A stretch of DNA of 28,446 nucleotides from CAYOVG01 sp964407285 (GTDB lineage: Bacteria; Desulfobacterota; Syntrophobacteria; Syntrophobacterales; Syntrophobacteraceae): NCBI GenBank assembly GCA_964407285.1, contig CAYOVG010000040.1:1-28446 (forward strand), in the 5' to 3' direction. The notes under the pieces were generated by a model, which did not search any database, was not told the DNA's origin, and was given only the letters and a program-made list of their open reading frames with translations. Below, piece by piece: positions 8,161-16,535 of the stretch. The translations under genes and the position numbers were made by a program. Position 1 is the stretch's first letter. Every line of letters starts with the position of its first letter.

Positions 8161-10365
8161 TCAGCAGCGTCCACTTGTTTCCAAAGCCTGTTTCAGTCGA
8201 GCCATCTTCCCGAGTTTTGCCGAAAGAACGGCATCGCCCGTCCGGGCATGTCGCAAGACGTAATCGGCGATGCCGGCGACCCGGTCGAGACTGTCCCCAT
8301 CCATGCAATTATGGCGAGCATCGATATAGGCATTGAGGATATCGACAACCGTGTCCGCCTTCCCCAACTCGATCAACAACTCCGCCAGCCTGGAAATTGT
8401 CCTGATATCCGTAGGGTTTCTCTCCAGATAGACAAACAATTCCTGAGTCCAGGAATGAAGCAGTGAATCATGGCACAGGTCATAGGGATACCCCTTTTCA
8501 GCCCTGTATCTATAGAACGAACTGGACAACTGGTTCAACTTCGGGGCGAAATGCGCCCAGTGGGCGAACGTTTTCGTGATATTGAGAGATTCCCGGAGCA
8601 ACCGCATCACCAGGGTATCCATCCCGTAAGCATACGCTATGCGCATGAGTTCGATCTTCCGGCTCACATCCATGGGAGTCATGCTCAATACATGTTCATA
8701 CGCGGAAACACTCTGCTCCCTGTATCCAAGGACCGCGGACAGCCTAGCCAGTTTCGTCGCGATCGGAACGGAATCGGGGCACAGGCGATACGCTTCGGCC
8801 ATGGCGGTCAGCGCTTCGTACGGCCGGCCATGGATCTCTTCCACTTCCCCGAGAAAGTAGTGGACAGCCGCCAGGTAAAGGTTTCCGAGATCGGCCGCCG
8901 CGGACGCACCTTCCCCGGCGCATAAGCGGATGAGATGTTTATTGACGGCTTTGCACTGATCCAGGGGATCGAATTCACGGCTGTATACGCACCAGGGATC
9001 GAAGTTCTCCCGCCTGCTCAGGGCTGTTCTCGCCGCCAGGAGGGCATCTCGCGCACTCTCGACATTTCCGGTTCTCACCATCAGGATGCCCATGTAATAG
9101 TGAGCCATTGCATGGGAAGGCTCCATGGCGATGATCCGGCGCAGAAGGGACGCCACTTCGAGTTCTCCGTCCATGGTCCTTCTGAAATCGTCATACTTGA
9201 AGCCGTATGCCGTCCTGGCGACGGCGAGATTGAGAAGCGCCCTGGGAGACGGCTCCGCCCGCGCGGCCCTTTCGAAGAGATCGACGGCATGGGCGAAGAA
9301 TTCCTTTCCCTTCTTCTTGAAAAAATCCCCCGGGGCCGTTCTGAAAAAGGAATAGTAAAAGATCTCTCCCTGCCGGGTCAGCCTGTCGCCTTCATTCATC
9401 CGGTTGAGTTCCCTGGTTGCCGCGACCGCGCTCCCATTCCCCTTCACCTGTCCGTAGATGAACTCCATGAGTTCGATGAAGCGTTTCCTGGACGTATAGC
9501 GATTCGCCACCTTATCGTATATTCGCCTGGACATCCGCTCCAGCGCATGCGGATCGCTCAAGAACCGGTCGATCCGCCCGACCAGGTTTTCCTCCGTGAC
9601 CGCCACATATTCAGCGTCGGGTATGAAAAACTTCCCGGCCTCGGCCCCGGAATCGATCGGAACGGCCCCTTGAGCCGCCGCCTCGAAAGCGCGGCAATTC
9701 AAGGCTCCGAATCGATGGTAACATATCACCAACTTGGATTGCCGAAGCAGGTCGATATAATCGGTGTAGCTGTCGACCGGTTCCCGTATGTTGACGACGT
9801 ATTTTTCGGAAAGAGAAGCCAGTTTCGAAATCCACCTGAACCGCTCCGGCTGCACGGAGTCGTTGAACCAGGTGGTATAGAGGACATCGTATTTCCTGCC
9901 CGCAATCGGACCGGGAGCGGGGTCCACGAACTCCTCCATAACCACGGCGAAGTGAAACGCCTTCACATTGCGCGCCCCCATGGCCCTGAGCGCTTCCTCA
10001 TCGTAGGTCGAAGGGGTTATGACGAGGTCCGTCGCCTCTATGATCGCCTTGGCGAGCGGGAGGTCGTAGTCCCAGTCGTAGATGAAGCCCACGGTGGGAA
10101 ACGGCGCGTGTTCGACGCCTGGAGGCAAAAGGTTCCACTCCGTTTCCCACAGCATACAGAAGTCGGGCTCCCAGCCGGGAGGAAGCCTGTCGATGACGAC
10201 CTGGAAATCGTCCTCGGGCGTTATGGTTATGTCTACTCCATCATTGTACCCGAACGTGATGATCTCATGCCCGGCCATATACCGTTCCACGAAATTATCA
10301 CAGTGGTTGGAGAGCAGCTTGAACCGTGCGGGAACGTTTCCCAACCCCAGCAGAAGAACCTTCAT
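8161..10365 (-). CDS. CgeB-type glycosyltransferase fused to TPR repeats (copy 1)
   Basis: A 734-residue paralogue of the following gene. The start ATG at 10365 overlaps the previous gene's stop as ATGA and has a GAGGAAA Shine-Dalgarno. N-terminal residues MKVLLLGLGNVPARFKLLSN and a glycosyltransferase C-domain with CYHRFGALNCRAFEAAAQG and AEYVAVTEENLVGRID (about residues 215-300) match CgeB-type enzymes. TPR-like repeats follow from about residue 365 (AMAHYYMGILMVRTGNVESA), then a second helical set. The tandem arrangement suggests local duplication followed by divergence for two linkages or two acceptors. No signal peptide or membrane segment is apparent. Confidence 0.7.
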   Translation of the reverse strand: MKVLLLGLGNVPARFKLLSNHCDNFVERYMAGHEIITFGYNDGVDITITPEDDFQVVIDRLPPGWEPDFCMLWETEWNLLPPGVEHAPFPTVGFIYDWDYDLPLAKAIIEATDLVITPSTYDEEALRAMGARNVKAFHFAVVMEEFVDPAPGPIAGRKYDVLYTTWFNDSVQPERFRWISKLASLSEKYVVNIREPVDSYTDYIDLLRQSKLVICYHRFGALNCRAFEAAAQGAVPIDSGAEAGKFFIPDAEYVAVTEENLVGRIDRFLSDPHALERMSRRIYDKVANRYTSRKRFIELMEFIYGQVKGNGSAVAATRELNRMNEGDRLTRQGEIFYYSFFRTAPGDFFKKKGKEFFAHAVDLFERAARAEPSPRALLNLAVARTAYGFKYDDFRRTMDGELEVASLLRRIIAMEPSHAMAHYYMGILMVRTGNVESARDALLAARTALSRRENFDPWCVYSREFDPLDQCKAVNKHLIRLCAGEGASAAADLGNLYLAAVHYFLGEVEEIHGRPYEALTAMAEAYRLCPDSVPIATKLARLSAVLGYREQSVSAYEHVLSMTPMDVSRKIELMRIAYAYGMDTLVMRLLRESLNITKTFAHWAHFAPKLNQLSSSFYRYRAEKGYPYDLCHDSLLHSWTQELFVYLERNPTDIRTISRLAELLIELGKADTVVDILNAYIDARHNCMDGDSLDRVAGIADYVLRHARTGDAVLSAKLGKMARLKQALETSGRC

Positions 10366-11333
10366 GTCTTTTCCTCAAGCGGCAACCGCGATGCATACCA
10401 CTCAATCGTTTTCTTGATACCCTCATCGAGGGCGGTCACGGGGACCCAACCCAGCCGCTCTTTCGCCCTGGACGCATCCAGGCTCAGGCTCACCTTGAGC
10501 GTCGGCTTCGAAGGATCGTTCCCGACAGTGACTGTCCTGCCGGAAACAGCGATGATCCTCCCGACGAGGTCGTTGACGGCAACGGCGCTCCCGTACCCGA
10601 TGTTGTACAGGTCGAACCGGGATTCCTGCCTCTCGACGCACAGGGAAACCGCTTCCACCAGGTCGGACACGTAGAGCAGGTCCCTCTTCTCCCGTCCGTC
10701 TCCCCATACGGTTATCTTCCCGCCTTCCGGAGCGGTCATGACCTTGGTCACCGTCGCGCCGAAGACATGGGACCGCTCCAGGTCGTACTTGTCGTGGGGC
10801 CCATAGATGTTGGAATGCCTGAGCACGCTGTACTTCGTATCGCCGATGCGGGAATAGAACTCGCACATTTTCTCGATGTAGACCTTCGTCCACCCCACCC
10901 CGAAATAGGGGGGATACATCTCGACGTTCGGATCGAAGTCGGTTTCCTTCACCGGCGCGTCGGAAGACCGGTACATGACGGAGCAACTGAAGAACACCAC
11001 GTGTGACACGCCGTGGTCGAAAGCCGCCCTGAAAACGAGCGAGTTCATGACGGCGTTGTCCGTAACGTGGCAGTAGGGTTTCCCGATAATCTCGCGGGCC
11101 CCCGAGGTGGTCGCCGCCGCCTGTACGATGATGTCGGCTCCCTCGACGATACGGTTCACCTGTTCGCGGTCGGTGAGGTCCACGCGAACCATTTCCATTT
11201 CCGGATGCGCCCAGGGAGTTGAACTGTGGAAGGTCCCCCGGACCTCCATATCGTCTCTCTCCAGGAACGCCTCCGCAATATTGCGGCCGATGAATCCGGT
11301 GGCCCCCAGCACGAGGACCCTCTTTTTAACCAT
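10362..11333 (-). CDS. Extended SDR, GDP-fucose synthase-like, with unusual catalytic motif
   Basis: A 323-residue extended SDR with an N-terminal GATGFIG dinucleotide-binding motif (residues 10-16). The RHSNIYGPHDKYDLERSHV block and a GDGREKRDLLYVSDLVEA block are typical of GDP-sugar epimerase/reductases of the GDP-fucose synthase type. The usual YxxxK is changed: the lysine is Lys150 in FGVGWTK, and the residue four places before it is Val146; the nearest tyrosine, Tyr143, is seven places away. The gene overlaps the upstream SDR by 8 bp (ATGGTTAA) and the next gene by 4 bp, so it is probably translated by coupling; GGAGG sits almost directly against the ATG. Likely an epimerase or reductase on a keto-deoxy sugar. 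Confidence 0.75.
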   Translation of the reverse strand: MVKKRVLVLGATGFIGRNIAEAFLERDDMEVRGTFHSSTPWAHPEMEMVRVDLTDREQVNRIVEGADIIVQAAATTSGAREIIGKPYCHVTDNAVMNSLVFRAAFDHGVSHVVFFSCSVMYRSSDAPVKETDFDPNVEMYPPYFGVGWTKVYIEKMCEFYSRIGDTKYSVLRHSNIYGPHDKYDLERSHVFGATVTKVMTAPEGGKITVWGDGREKRDLLYVSDLVEAVSLCVERQESRFDLYNIGYGSAVAVNDLVGRIIAVSGRTVTVGNDPSKPTLKVSLSLDASRAKERLGWVPVTALDEGIKKTIEWYASRLPLEEKT

Positions 11334-12096
11334 TCCTCCACTCCCGGATGAACTCGTTCAGAACCGTTTCGCTCGTCTTGTCGAAAGCGGGAAAGTGCGA
11401 CGCCACCTTGCGGTTGGATACGTCGCCCACGTCATACACGCGGCTGCCGAACACGACCTCGCGGCCCGTCACAGCGGCCGCATCGGAGAGCATGATGCTC
11501 TCCGAAGAGGCGATATTGAAAGTCCCCCTCACATCACGGTGGATCGAAAAGACTATGAAATCCAGTATATCGGAATAGGAAACGTAGTTAAACCGCGAAT
11601 CTCCGGAAAGATAAAGGGGACCGGTCTCCCCGGACAAGATCCTCAGAAGCGTATTGCGCCTCATGGACGGCCCCAGCATGGTCGTCGGCCTGAGGATCAG
11701 GTGATCGGGGCACTTCTCCCGAACGATGGATTCGGAGATCAGCTTGGTCAGGGCGTAGATCCCCGTGACGTTTTCGAGGGGCAGGACCTGGTCTTCCACG
11801 TGGATTCGACCGTCCCTCGGATAGAGGTCCACCGTCGAGAAGAAAACGAATTTTCCGTGAGGCATGGACGCCAGTTCCCGCGTCAGCAGAACGTTGTCCT
11901 CGAAATAGCCGTGGAGGCTGTTCGAATCGACATCCTTCATGGAATTGAAGGCGCAGTGCACGATCACATCGACGCCCCTGTCCCGGACCTCCCGCAACTC
12001 CCGGGGAGACGTTGTCCTGGTCAGCGCAAACCCCTGCAACCTTTCATGAATGAACTTGCCGATTCCGCTGAGAGCGCCGCTGGTTAGAATTCTCAT
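11326..12096 (-). CDS. Extended SDR, short form, sugar-nucleotide reductase-like
   Basis: A 256-residue SDR, shorter than its cluster neighbours. The nucleotide-binding motif near the N-terminus, TSGALSGIGK (residues 5-14), deviates from the usual GxxGxxG. A FFSTVDLYP segment (85-93) and YALTK (Tyr114/Lys118) provide the catalytic Ser/Tyr/Lys set. The LRPTTMLGPSMRRN block replaces the usual RPxNxYGP. It resembles dTDP/GDP-4-keto-6-deoxysugar reductases in size. It overlaps the following SDR by 8 bp. The 85 bp upstream contain no other gene. The precise reaction is not recognisable. Confidence 0.7.
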   Translation of the reverse strand: MRILTSGALSGIGKFIHERLQGFALTRTTSPRELREVRDRGVDVIVHCAFNSMKDVDSNSLHGYFEDNVLLTRELASMPHGKFVFFSTVDLYPRDGRIHVEDQVLPLENVTGIYALTKLISESIVREKCPDHLILRPTTMLGPSMRRNTLLRILSGETGPLYLSGDSRFNYVSYSDILDFIVFSIHRDVRGTFNIASSESIMLSDAAAVTGREVVFGSRVYDVGDVSNRKVASHFPAFDKTSETVLNEFIREWRNG

Positions 12097-12181
12097 CCAT
12101 CATTCTCGCCGTTATCAGGTAATCGCCCGGTGGTTGTGGAGTGAACGGAGTCCGGACCACCACCCGCGAAATGGTTCGATC

Positions 12182-14146
12182 TCACACCCGCTCACAGGAA
12201 TAGAGGTACAATCCCTTCTTATTCCCGTACCATATCACCTCCCTGCACCAGTCCTCCCAGGAGGACCATGTGAGCGTGCTCCTGTCCACCCTGTAGACGG
12301 TATCCTCCCTCTCGAGCGGGACGGACGTCCCCCGGATTTCGGCCCTGTAGACATCCCATATGTTGTACGACAGCTTCAGACGGATATCCTCTTCGACGAA
12401 GGGAAGCCTGATGAGACTCCTGTTGAGGAGCACCGCCTCCGACATCAGTCCTTCCGGCAGGACCAGGGATTTCTTTTCAAGAAGCTCCGCAAGCGCCCGT
12501 TCGGCCTCGCTGTAGAATTCCTCCAGGCGGCCCTCCCGAGCGCACAGTTCTATGAGGGCTAGTTCGTCGGCGGGCCACCAGATATTGAGCCACTTCCGGG
12601 ATTCGCAGTATTCCGCGCCTCCGTTTTGAATGTCCCGCGCTTTTGCCTCAAAGGCGGACCGGATCTCCGACAGGATCGGCGACTTGGCCTCGTCCGTGAA
12701 GAATTCGATCATATCGCGAAACCCGAGCGCGCAGGTCTTGTGCAGCAGAATCAGCGGAACCTGGAGCACCTTGTCGAAATGCAGGAATGCCGTCATCCAA
12801 CTGAAGACCCTGGTTTTGATCCAGTCCTCCTCGGGCATGGAGTTCGTGGCGACCACAAGGTCCTGGGTTTCCCGGATTTCCTCCACATCGGCCAGGCTGC
12901 CGTGGATATTGATGATGCCGGTTTCCCTGGTGACGATCCCGTACTTGCGGACGTACTCCGGATCGGCCATTTCCGTGTTCGGCAGCAGCGTCAGGTTGTT
13001 GAACTGTATTCTGCCGTGCTGGCCGTTTTCGATGACGGAAGACACGCCGTCCTTGAAGGTCTCGTAGGTTTCCCGGGGAAGTCCCAGGATGAGGTCCGTG
13101 TAGGTTTCGATGCCCTCGGCCGTAAGGCTGTGCTGGAGGTCGTTGAAGGCCTTCAGCGAGATGTTTTGACGCTTCACCGCCTTGAGGGTATCCCTGTGGG
13201 TGGACTGCAGGGAGAGGGTGACGCCCTTGTTCATGCGGGCGTCGGAGAGGGCCTTCTGAATCCTGAAGGAATGATCGGTGGAGTTCTTCGTGTTCTGAAC
13301 GGAAAAGGCTTCGGGATAGCCGTATTTTTTCTTGTTCTCCGCGAAGCGGGCCACGATTTCCAGGTCACGCTTGAGAATCCCGAAATTGGCGTCGCAGCAA
13401 AAGACGAATTCGACCTTGTGTTCGCTGAACCAGTCGATTTCTCCGAAGATCGCGTCCAGGTCTCTCGGATAGACGGTGCTGCGCGTTGCGGACCCCCAGT
13501 CGCAGAAGGTGCACGAGAAAGGACATCCCCTGTTGGTTTCCAGGAGTCCGAGCCAGACCTCGCCGGGGTTGGCCCGCACCAGGGGATCGAAGAGCCCTTC
13601 CAGGTATGGCGAAGGGGCCTCGTCCAGGTTGGAGATCCTCGGGCGTCCGGGATTACGGACCAGCATCCCTCGCCCGTCGAGATAACCGATGGAAGGAATC
13701 TCCTCCCAGTCGCCGGTCGCGCAATGTTCCAGGATGGACAGGAAGGGGACCTCCCCTTCGCCATGGCAGGCGATATCCACGAAGGGGTTCGCCCGCAGGA
13801 ACGGCTCCACCCGGTTCGGGACCTGCGGACCTCCGAAGACGACCAGCAACCCGGGTTTTTCCTCCTTGAGCCGCCTGGCGACTTCGAGCGAGATCCTCGC
13901 ATTCCAGAGGTAAGTGCTGAAGAATACCGCATCGGCATCGCGCAGCATCGGCAGGATGCTCTCCACCGGCATCCTCTTGTAGATCGCCGGCATGAAGTCG
14001 AACCTGTCGGGTTCCCTCAGATGCTCCAGGGCGTACGCCTGGAGGACACCGATCGAGTACGGAAAATAGTTCTGGCCGGAAAAGCTGTTGTTGATCTGAA
14101 CCAGTCCGACCCTGATCCTGCCGTCGTCGCCGCCGATTTTTTTCAT
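12182..14146 (-). CDS. B12-binding-domain radical SAM protein
   Basis: The start is placed at ATG 14146, where the protein begins MKKIGGDDGRIRVGLVQINN; the longer open frame to 14476 only reads antisense-like codons of the neighbouring SDR. The 654-residue product has a cobalamin-binding domain (about residues 10-145, with VVFGGPQVPNRVEPFL and a CHGEGEVPF loop). A radical SAM core follows, with CPFSCTFC (Cys208, Cys212, Cys215) and then DWGSATRSTVYPRD. A long C-terminal extension after about residue 420 has no obvious motif. It lies between two SDR genes, suggesting action on a sugar nucleotide or lipid-linked sugar (for example C-methylation), but this is inference. It is the second B12/radical SAM enzyme in the window and is only distantly similar to the one at 618-2009. 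Confidence 0.8.
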   Translation of the reverse strand: MKKIGGDDGRIRVGLVQINNSFSGQNYFPYSIGVLQAYALEHLREPDRFDFMPAIYKRMPVESILPMLRDADAVFFSTYLWNARISLEVARRLKEEKPGLLVVFGGPQVPNRVEPFLRANPFVDIACHGEGEVPFLSILEHCATGDWEEIPSIGYLDGRGMLVRNPGRPRISNLDEAPSPYLEGLFDPLVRANPGEVWLGLLETNRGCPFSCTFCDWGSATRSTVYPRDLDAIFGEIDWFSEHKVEFVFCCDANFGILKRDLEIVARFAENKKKYGYPEAFSVQNTKNSTDHSFRIQKALSDARMNKGVTLSLQSTHRDTLKAVKRQNISLKAFNDLQHSLTAEGIETYTDLILGLPRETYETFKDGVSSVIENGQHGRIQFNNLTLLPNTEMADPEYVRKYGIVTRETGIINIHGSLADVEEIRETQDLVVATNSMPEEDWIKTRVFSWMTAFLHFDKVLQVPLILLHKTCALGFRDMIEFFTDEAKSPILSEIRSAFEAKARDIQNGGAEYCESRKWLNIWWPADELALIELCAREGRLEEFYSEAERALAELLEKKSLVLPEGLMSEAVLLNRSLIRLPFVEEDIRLKLSYNIWDVYRAEIRGTSVPLEREDTVYRVDRSTLTWSSWEDWCREVIWYGNKKGLYLYSCERV

Positions 14147-14190
14147 AGGAGTCGGTTCCTGCCCTCCGTTCGTCCGCCGTCCGTCCTTTT

Positions 14191-15183
14191 TCAGGGTATC
14201 AGGGACTTTTCGTGGAAGACGTTGTAGTGTTCGGGCATTTTGCCCCTGTTCTCCCGGTACCACTCTATCGTTTCGCCGATGCCGTCGTGGAGGGAAACCT
14301 TCGGATTGTAGCCGATCTTCTCCCTGGCGAGGGTGATATCGAGCACCCGGACGGCCTCCCCTTCCGGTTTCGACGTGTCCCACCGGACGTTCAACCCCGG
14401 GATGTGGGAGGAAATGACATCGACGAGCTCCCTGATGCTCACGCCGTACCCGGCGCCGAGATTGAGGGGAGTACAATCGGCGGCCTTCTCCAGGGCGAGC
14501 AGCATGCCCTCCGCGACATCGTCGGTGTAGACGAAGTCCCTCACCGCCGACCCGCTCCCCCAGACGACGAAGGGGTCCTCCCCCTCGACCGCCCGCCGGA
14601 CCAGGGAGGGCACGACCATGGCGGAGTAGGGATCGAAGCTGTCGTTGGGTCCATAGGTGTTCGCGGGCCGCACGATTGCGATACTGCTCCAGCCGAATTC
14701 CACCTTGTAGCTCTCCGCCTGCAGTTCTCCGATCCTCTTCGCCCAGCCTGCGTAGAGGTTGGTATGGTGGGGCGGACCGTCCCAGCCGATTTCCTCCTTC
14801 TTGGGTTCATTGGATGGAGGATAGATCCCTATGGTGCTCGTGTAGAGGTATCTTTCCACGTCCGCGGTCCTGGCCGCTTCCATGAGGAACGTATTGAAGA
14901 CGAGATGCGGAACGAGGAAACCGGCGGCCTTGGCGACTCCGGTCGAAACCGCCCCCTTCGTTCCGGCCAGGTTGAACACGTAGTCCATCCCCTTCACGAC
15001 TTTCCTGCAAAACCCCCAGTCCATCAGGTTTCCCCTGACGAACTCGGCTTCGGGGCGAGCAAGGGACGGGGAATCCAGGGACACGATGCGCACCGCGGCC
15101 CCCCGCTCCAGAAGCATCCTCACCAGCGGCGTCCCGATCAGGCCGGTCCCGCCCGCAACAAGCACCTTCTTTCCCTGGTACAT
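14191..15183 (-). CDS. Extended SDR, GDP-sugar epimerase/reductase-like
   Basis: A 330-residue extended SDR, ATG 15183 with AAGGAG about 8 bases upstream. The Rossmann motif GGTGLIG is at residues 11-17 and YTSTIGIY at 114-121. The RPANTYGPNDSFDPYSAMVV block and VWGSGSAVRDFVYTDDVA block are strong family markers of GDP-fucose synthase-like epimerases. In place of YxxxK it has YAGWAK, with Tyr144 five residues before Lys149. The same GWxK pattern occurs in the SDR at 10362-11333. It ends 44 bp before the B12/radical SAM start and is preceded by the heptamer repeat array. Likely a sugar-nucleotide epimerase or reductase; substrate unknown. Confidence 0.8.
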   Translation of the reverse strand: MYQGKKVLVAGGTGLIGTPLVRMLLERGAAVRIVSLDSPSLARPEAEFVRGNLMDWGFCRKVVKGMDYVFNLAGTKGAVSTGVAKAAGFLVPHLVFNTFLMEAARTADVERYLYTSTIGIYPPSNEPKKEEIGWDGPPHHTNLYAGWAKRIGELQAESYKVEFGWSSIAIVRPANTYGPNDSFDPYSAMVVPSLVRRAVEGEDPFVVWGSGSAVRDFVYTDDVAEGMLLALEKAADCTPLNLGAGYGVSIRELVDVISSHIPGLNVRWDTSKPEGEAVRVLDITLAREKIGYNPKVSLHDGIGETIEWYRENRGKMPEHYNVFHEKSLIP

Positions 15184-15252
15184 CCCGGAGACTCCTTCCT
15201 AAAGAACGCCCACAAGGGGCCAGGCTACAATTCGTACACGACCACGGGTCTC

Positions 15253-15400
15253 AAACCCGTAACCCCGAACCCCGCAACCCACAATCCACAACCCACAACC
15301 CACAACCCACAACCCACAACCCACAACCCGAACCCCGCAACTCGAAACCCGCAACGCGCAACCCGCAACCCGCAACCCGCAACCCGAAGCCCGCAACCCG
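15253..15400. repeat. Intergenic (CAACCCR)n heptamer tandem repeat array
   Basis: A 7-bp tandem repeat occupies most of the 255-bp gap between two SDR genes. One block is nearly pure CAACCCA units (about 15276-15330) and the next mainly CAACCCG (about 15330-15400), with edge units diverged (for example CAACTCGAAA). Both strands are open in several frames, giving spurious proline- or glycine-rich ORFs. It has no recognisable gene, origin or promoter function. Similar heptamers appear inside the gene at the left edge. Confidence 0.9.
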
Positions 15401-15438
15401 AAAAGTCCAAGCTACGATTCATCCTCAAGAAATACGGT

Positions 15439-16437
15439 TCATCCGTGAGTATCGCTCTTAACCCGCTCCCGCCAGTAACCGAGCAGGTGCTCCAGGCTCT
15501 CGTCGAACGCGTATTCGGGCTTCCATCCCGTTGCGGCGATGAATTTGCTCACATCGGGGACCTGCAGCGTGACATCGGCGGGACGCAGCAGCGCGGGGTC
15601 AATGCGGGTGGGAATGGGCCTCGACGCCATCCGTATCAACCGCTCCAGCACCTCGCCCACGGTGACCGTGGTGGTTCCCCCGATGTTGTACGCTTCACCG
15701 GGCCGGCAGTGGAGGAGAGCCATCCAGTAAGCCCGCATGGCGTCGCGAACGTCTATGATGGTGCGCACCGAATCCAGGTTCCCGTGGACGATCTCATCCT
15801 GCAGCCCCGCTTCCACCCTCGCCACCTGGCGGGCGAACGAAGTGGCGAACAGGTCCGTGCGCCTCGGGTTGAGGTAGGCGAACATGCGGGTGCGCACGAT
15901 CGGCATTTTGTAGCTCACGAAGTAGCTGAACCCCAGGAGGTCCTGCGTCGTCTTGGAGACCGCGTACGGGCTTACCGGCCGCAGGGGAGCGTCCTCCCGA
16001 ATGGGAACATCCTTCGGGTCCACCTGGCCGTACACTTCGGAAGTGCTGCACAACTGGATCACGGGATTTATGTCCGCCATCCGTATCGCCTCCAGCAGGT
16101 TGAGCGTGCCGGTGACGTTGTTGGCCATAACGGACGTGGGAGTGATAAAGGATGCGCGAACGTTGGCGTGCGCCGCCAAGTGGAAGACGGCGTCCGGCCG
16201 GACCTCCCGAAGGGCGGCCAGCACGGACGGGAAGTCCTCCAGGTCGGATTCGTACACCTTGACCTTGCCGGAGACATTGAAGAGGTTGTCCCGGGCCACG
16301 CTGTGCCACCTGGACAGGCCGAAGACTTCGACGGCCGGATGGTTCTCGACGATGTACTCGGCCAGGTAGCTCCCGCCGGAGCCGCCGATGCCGGTGATGA
16401 GAACGCGTCCAAACTCCCTCTTTTCACTGCTCTCCAA
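15439..16437 (-). CDS. Gmd-like NAD(P)-dependent GDP-sugar dehydratase/reductase
   Basis: A 332-residue SDR starting at TTG 16437; no in-frame ATG lies nearby and a GGGGAGAG tract precedes the TTG, so TTG is preferred. It has the GIGGSGGSYL nucleotide motif (residues 17-26), STSEVYG (131-137) and YAVSK (Tyr158/Lys162). The glycine-rich start, the FHLAAHANVRASF segment and the RTRMFAYLNPRRTDLFATSF block resemble the GDP-mannose 4,6-dehydratase/RMD group. With the HddA/HddC-like genes upstream it could act on GDP-mannose or GDP-manno-heptose. Dehydratase versus reductase cannot be told from motifs alone. Confidence 0.75.
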   Translation of the reverse strand: MESSEKREFGRVLITGIGGSGGSYLAEYIVENHPAVEVFGLSRWHSVARDNLFNVSGKVKVYESDLEDFPSVLAALREVRPDAVFHLAAHANVRASFITPTSVMANNVTGTLNLLEAIRMADINPVIQLCSTSEVYGQVDPKDVPIREDAPLRPVSPYAVSKTTQDLLGFSYFVSYKMPIVRTRMFAYLNPRRTDLFATSFARQVARVEAGLQDEIVHGNLDSVRTIIDVRDAMRAYWMALLHCRPGEAYNIGGTTTVTVGEVLERLIRMASRPIPTRIDPALLRPADVTLQVPDVSKFIAATGWKPEYAFDESLEHLLGYWRERVKSDTHG

Positions 16438-16455
16438 GATGCATCTCTCCCCTTT

Positions 16456-16529
16456 CGACCACGAAAGACACGAAAATCACGAAAACAAGAAGAGGGTTCT
16501 TTCGTGTGTTTTCGCGTTTTTCGCGGTCG
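16456..16529. repeat. Imperfect inverted repeat, ACGAAA-rich
   Basis: The left arm begins CGACCACGAAAGACACGAAA and the right arm, read as its reverse complement, begins CGACCGCGAAAAACGCGAAA. They enclose a short centre near 16490. The element fills the 98-bp gap between the E1-beta stop and the Gmd-like gene's start and resembles a widespread intergenic repeat of many bacterial genomes. It could form a long hairpin in the transcript between the two genes. No transposase is attached. Confidence 0.8.
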
Positions 16530-16535
16530 ATGCGT

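Noticed and set aside
8935..10674. 579-codon plus-strand ORF
   Set aside because: Antisense to the CgeB-type transferase gene, with no recognisable domain.
12626..14227. 533-codon plus-strand ORF
   Set aside because: Antisense to the B12/radical SAM gene, whose Cys motif and domain order are clear.
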